In this document: positions 63,335-64,000 of the stretch, one piece after another
Layout: each line of letters starts with the position of its first letter
Numbering within the stretch: the stretch's first letter is position 1
Assembly: GCA_025963635.1 (NCBI GenBank)
Contig: JAOQAK010000075.1
Coordinates: forward strand, 124,001-188,000
DNA length: 64,000 bases
Source of the DNA: Ferruginibacter sp.
Lineage (GTDB): Bacteria; Bacteroidota; Bacteroidia; Chitinophagales; Chitinophagaceae
Direction: 5' to 3'
Made by a program: the position numbers and the translations under genes
The notes under the pieces: generated by a model
Told to the model about the DNA's origin: nothing
Seen by the model: only the letters and a program-made list of their open reading frames with translations
The model's database searches: none

Positions 63335-64000
63335 GACAAGCTTGGAATAAAACGAATTATTTCCATTGAAGTGAAATGTATACCAGGTAAACTTTCATAT
63401 ATACCTTAACAGTTCGTTCACTAAGGAACTTAGAACTTTTTTGCAGCGTCCTTTTTTACCAACCAGCAGTGCTTCCTGCCTGTAAAAAAGCTTCTAAATA
63501 TTCGAAACAATCATTTTACTTCAGTAAAGATATTGCAACCGTTAACCCGGGATTATGATTGCAACTAGGGATAATGATGATTGTAATCACTAAGCCGGAT
63601 CTCGGGTAAAGACCCTGTTGCTAAAGAATACATCAAATCAACAATACCAAGCCTACTTAAACCCTTCGGTGTAAGATTGCAGCTAAAATTCACTACCATT
63701 CTATGAAAAGAGGGATGTTTGCACTTTTTGAGGAAAATCCCTGTCCCGCGTAAAGCGAGATAATCAATAAATTACTTCAGGATAGTGTCGAAGAATGAAA
63801 TACTAATATAGGCTGAGTGCAGAGCCATAGGCTCGATAGATATTGTAACAACGGATTTCAATCCGTTGACTTCTGACAGGAACCTACAGCACCAGTTGCT
63901 CATATAATCTCACTAGTGTTTCGCTTGCATCTTCACAAAAACCGGGATGAACCTTTGAACTCTGTACAACCGTACTGCGGGTGGCGGTAAGCCAACGAAA
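63335..64000. other. Gene-free region at the right edge with REP-like palindromes
   Basis: 666 bp without a convincing ORF on either strand. The only clear structure is a pair of short palindromes at 63822-63868. No tRNA or terminator recognised. A gene may begin just beyond the edge. Confidence 0.5.
63822..63868. repeat. REP-like pair of palindromes
   Basis: GAGCC-ATA-GGCTC (63822-63834) and CAACGGATT-TC-AATCCGTTG (63849-63868) lie 14 bp apart. Paired short palindromes like these are typical of REP-type elements, which in Bacteroidota often flank RAYT transposase genes. None is seen inside the window. Confidence 0.45.

Noticed and set aside
1..64000. tRNA genes, CRISPR arrays, prophage, or restriction systems
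   Set aside because: I looked for cloverleaf T-loops, spaced direct repeats, and defence or phage families and saw none; a cmsearch or tRNAscan run would settle this.

Overview
The window is about 64 kb of chromosome from a member of the Bacteroidota, most likely Chitinophagaceae or a close relative. The evidence is promoters of the TAnnTTTG type, little sign of Shine-Dalgarno sites, the rpmB-rpmG-DUF4295-ftsY block, bacillithiol synthesis (BshC), TonB-dependent receptors with CarboxypepD_reg-like N-termini, and the families DUF2723, DUF3667 and DUF6660. I saw no rRNA, tRNA, CRISPR array, intact insertion sequence or prophage. Most of the window is ordinary housekeeping sequence with lineage-specific envelope, sensory and protease genes between.

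Layout. 1-5 kb: a tripartite RND efflux operon (adaptor, pump, TolC-like channel cut by the window edge). 5-8 kb: purE, bshC and a small lipoprotein. 8-14.5 kb: an exported protease island with a TPR membrane protein, a caspase-like protease carrying a calcium-type motif, a TPR/caspase fusion and a papain-like peptidase with a DUF4384-like C-terminus. 15-20 kb: rimO, an SGNH hydrolase and esterase pair, a cupin and an alpha/beta hydrolase. 20-24.4 kb: a giant multi-membrane Cache-type protein with a cytoplasmic P-loop-like region. 24.7-28 kb: GH1 beta-glucosidase, glycosyltransferase and a frameshifted methyltransferase. 28-31 kb: cvfB-like gene, ftsY, DUF4295, L33 and L28. 31-39 kb: EamA transporter, DUF2723 membrane protein, and a VWA/AAA+ gene pair with a toxin-antitoxin module between them. 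39-46 kb: TonB receptor, DUF6660, murB, priA, plsC. 46-49 kb: L21, L27, an Ala/Lys/Pro histone-like peptide and a PolX protein with a decayed polymerase site. 49-54.7 kb: a very large histidine kinase, mazG, DUF3667. 54.8-63.3 kb: a YD-repeat-like secreted protein, an outer-membrane receptor, a predicted zinc protease/propeller/barrel protein, DinB, and two small metal-related proteins. The last 0.67 kb has no gene but carries REP-like palindromes.

The most unusual candidates are: (i) the protease island at 8.0-14.5 kb, where two caspase-like enzymes and one papain-like enzyme, all with export signals, are adjacent; (ii) the 1446-residue membrane protein at 20.1-24.4 kb, whose nucleotide-binding loop has Lys in place of Ser/Thr; and (iii) the fused protease/propeller/barrel at 58.6-61.4 kb. 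I also found a near-identical promoter block in front of two ribosomal protein operons, two genes whose promoters imply leaderless mRNAs, and several intergenic inverted-repeat families. All functions come from reading motifs by eye; no database search was run.
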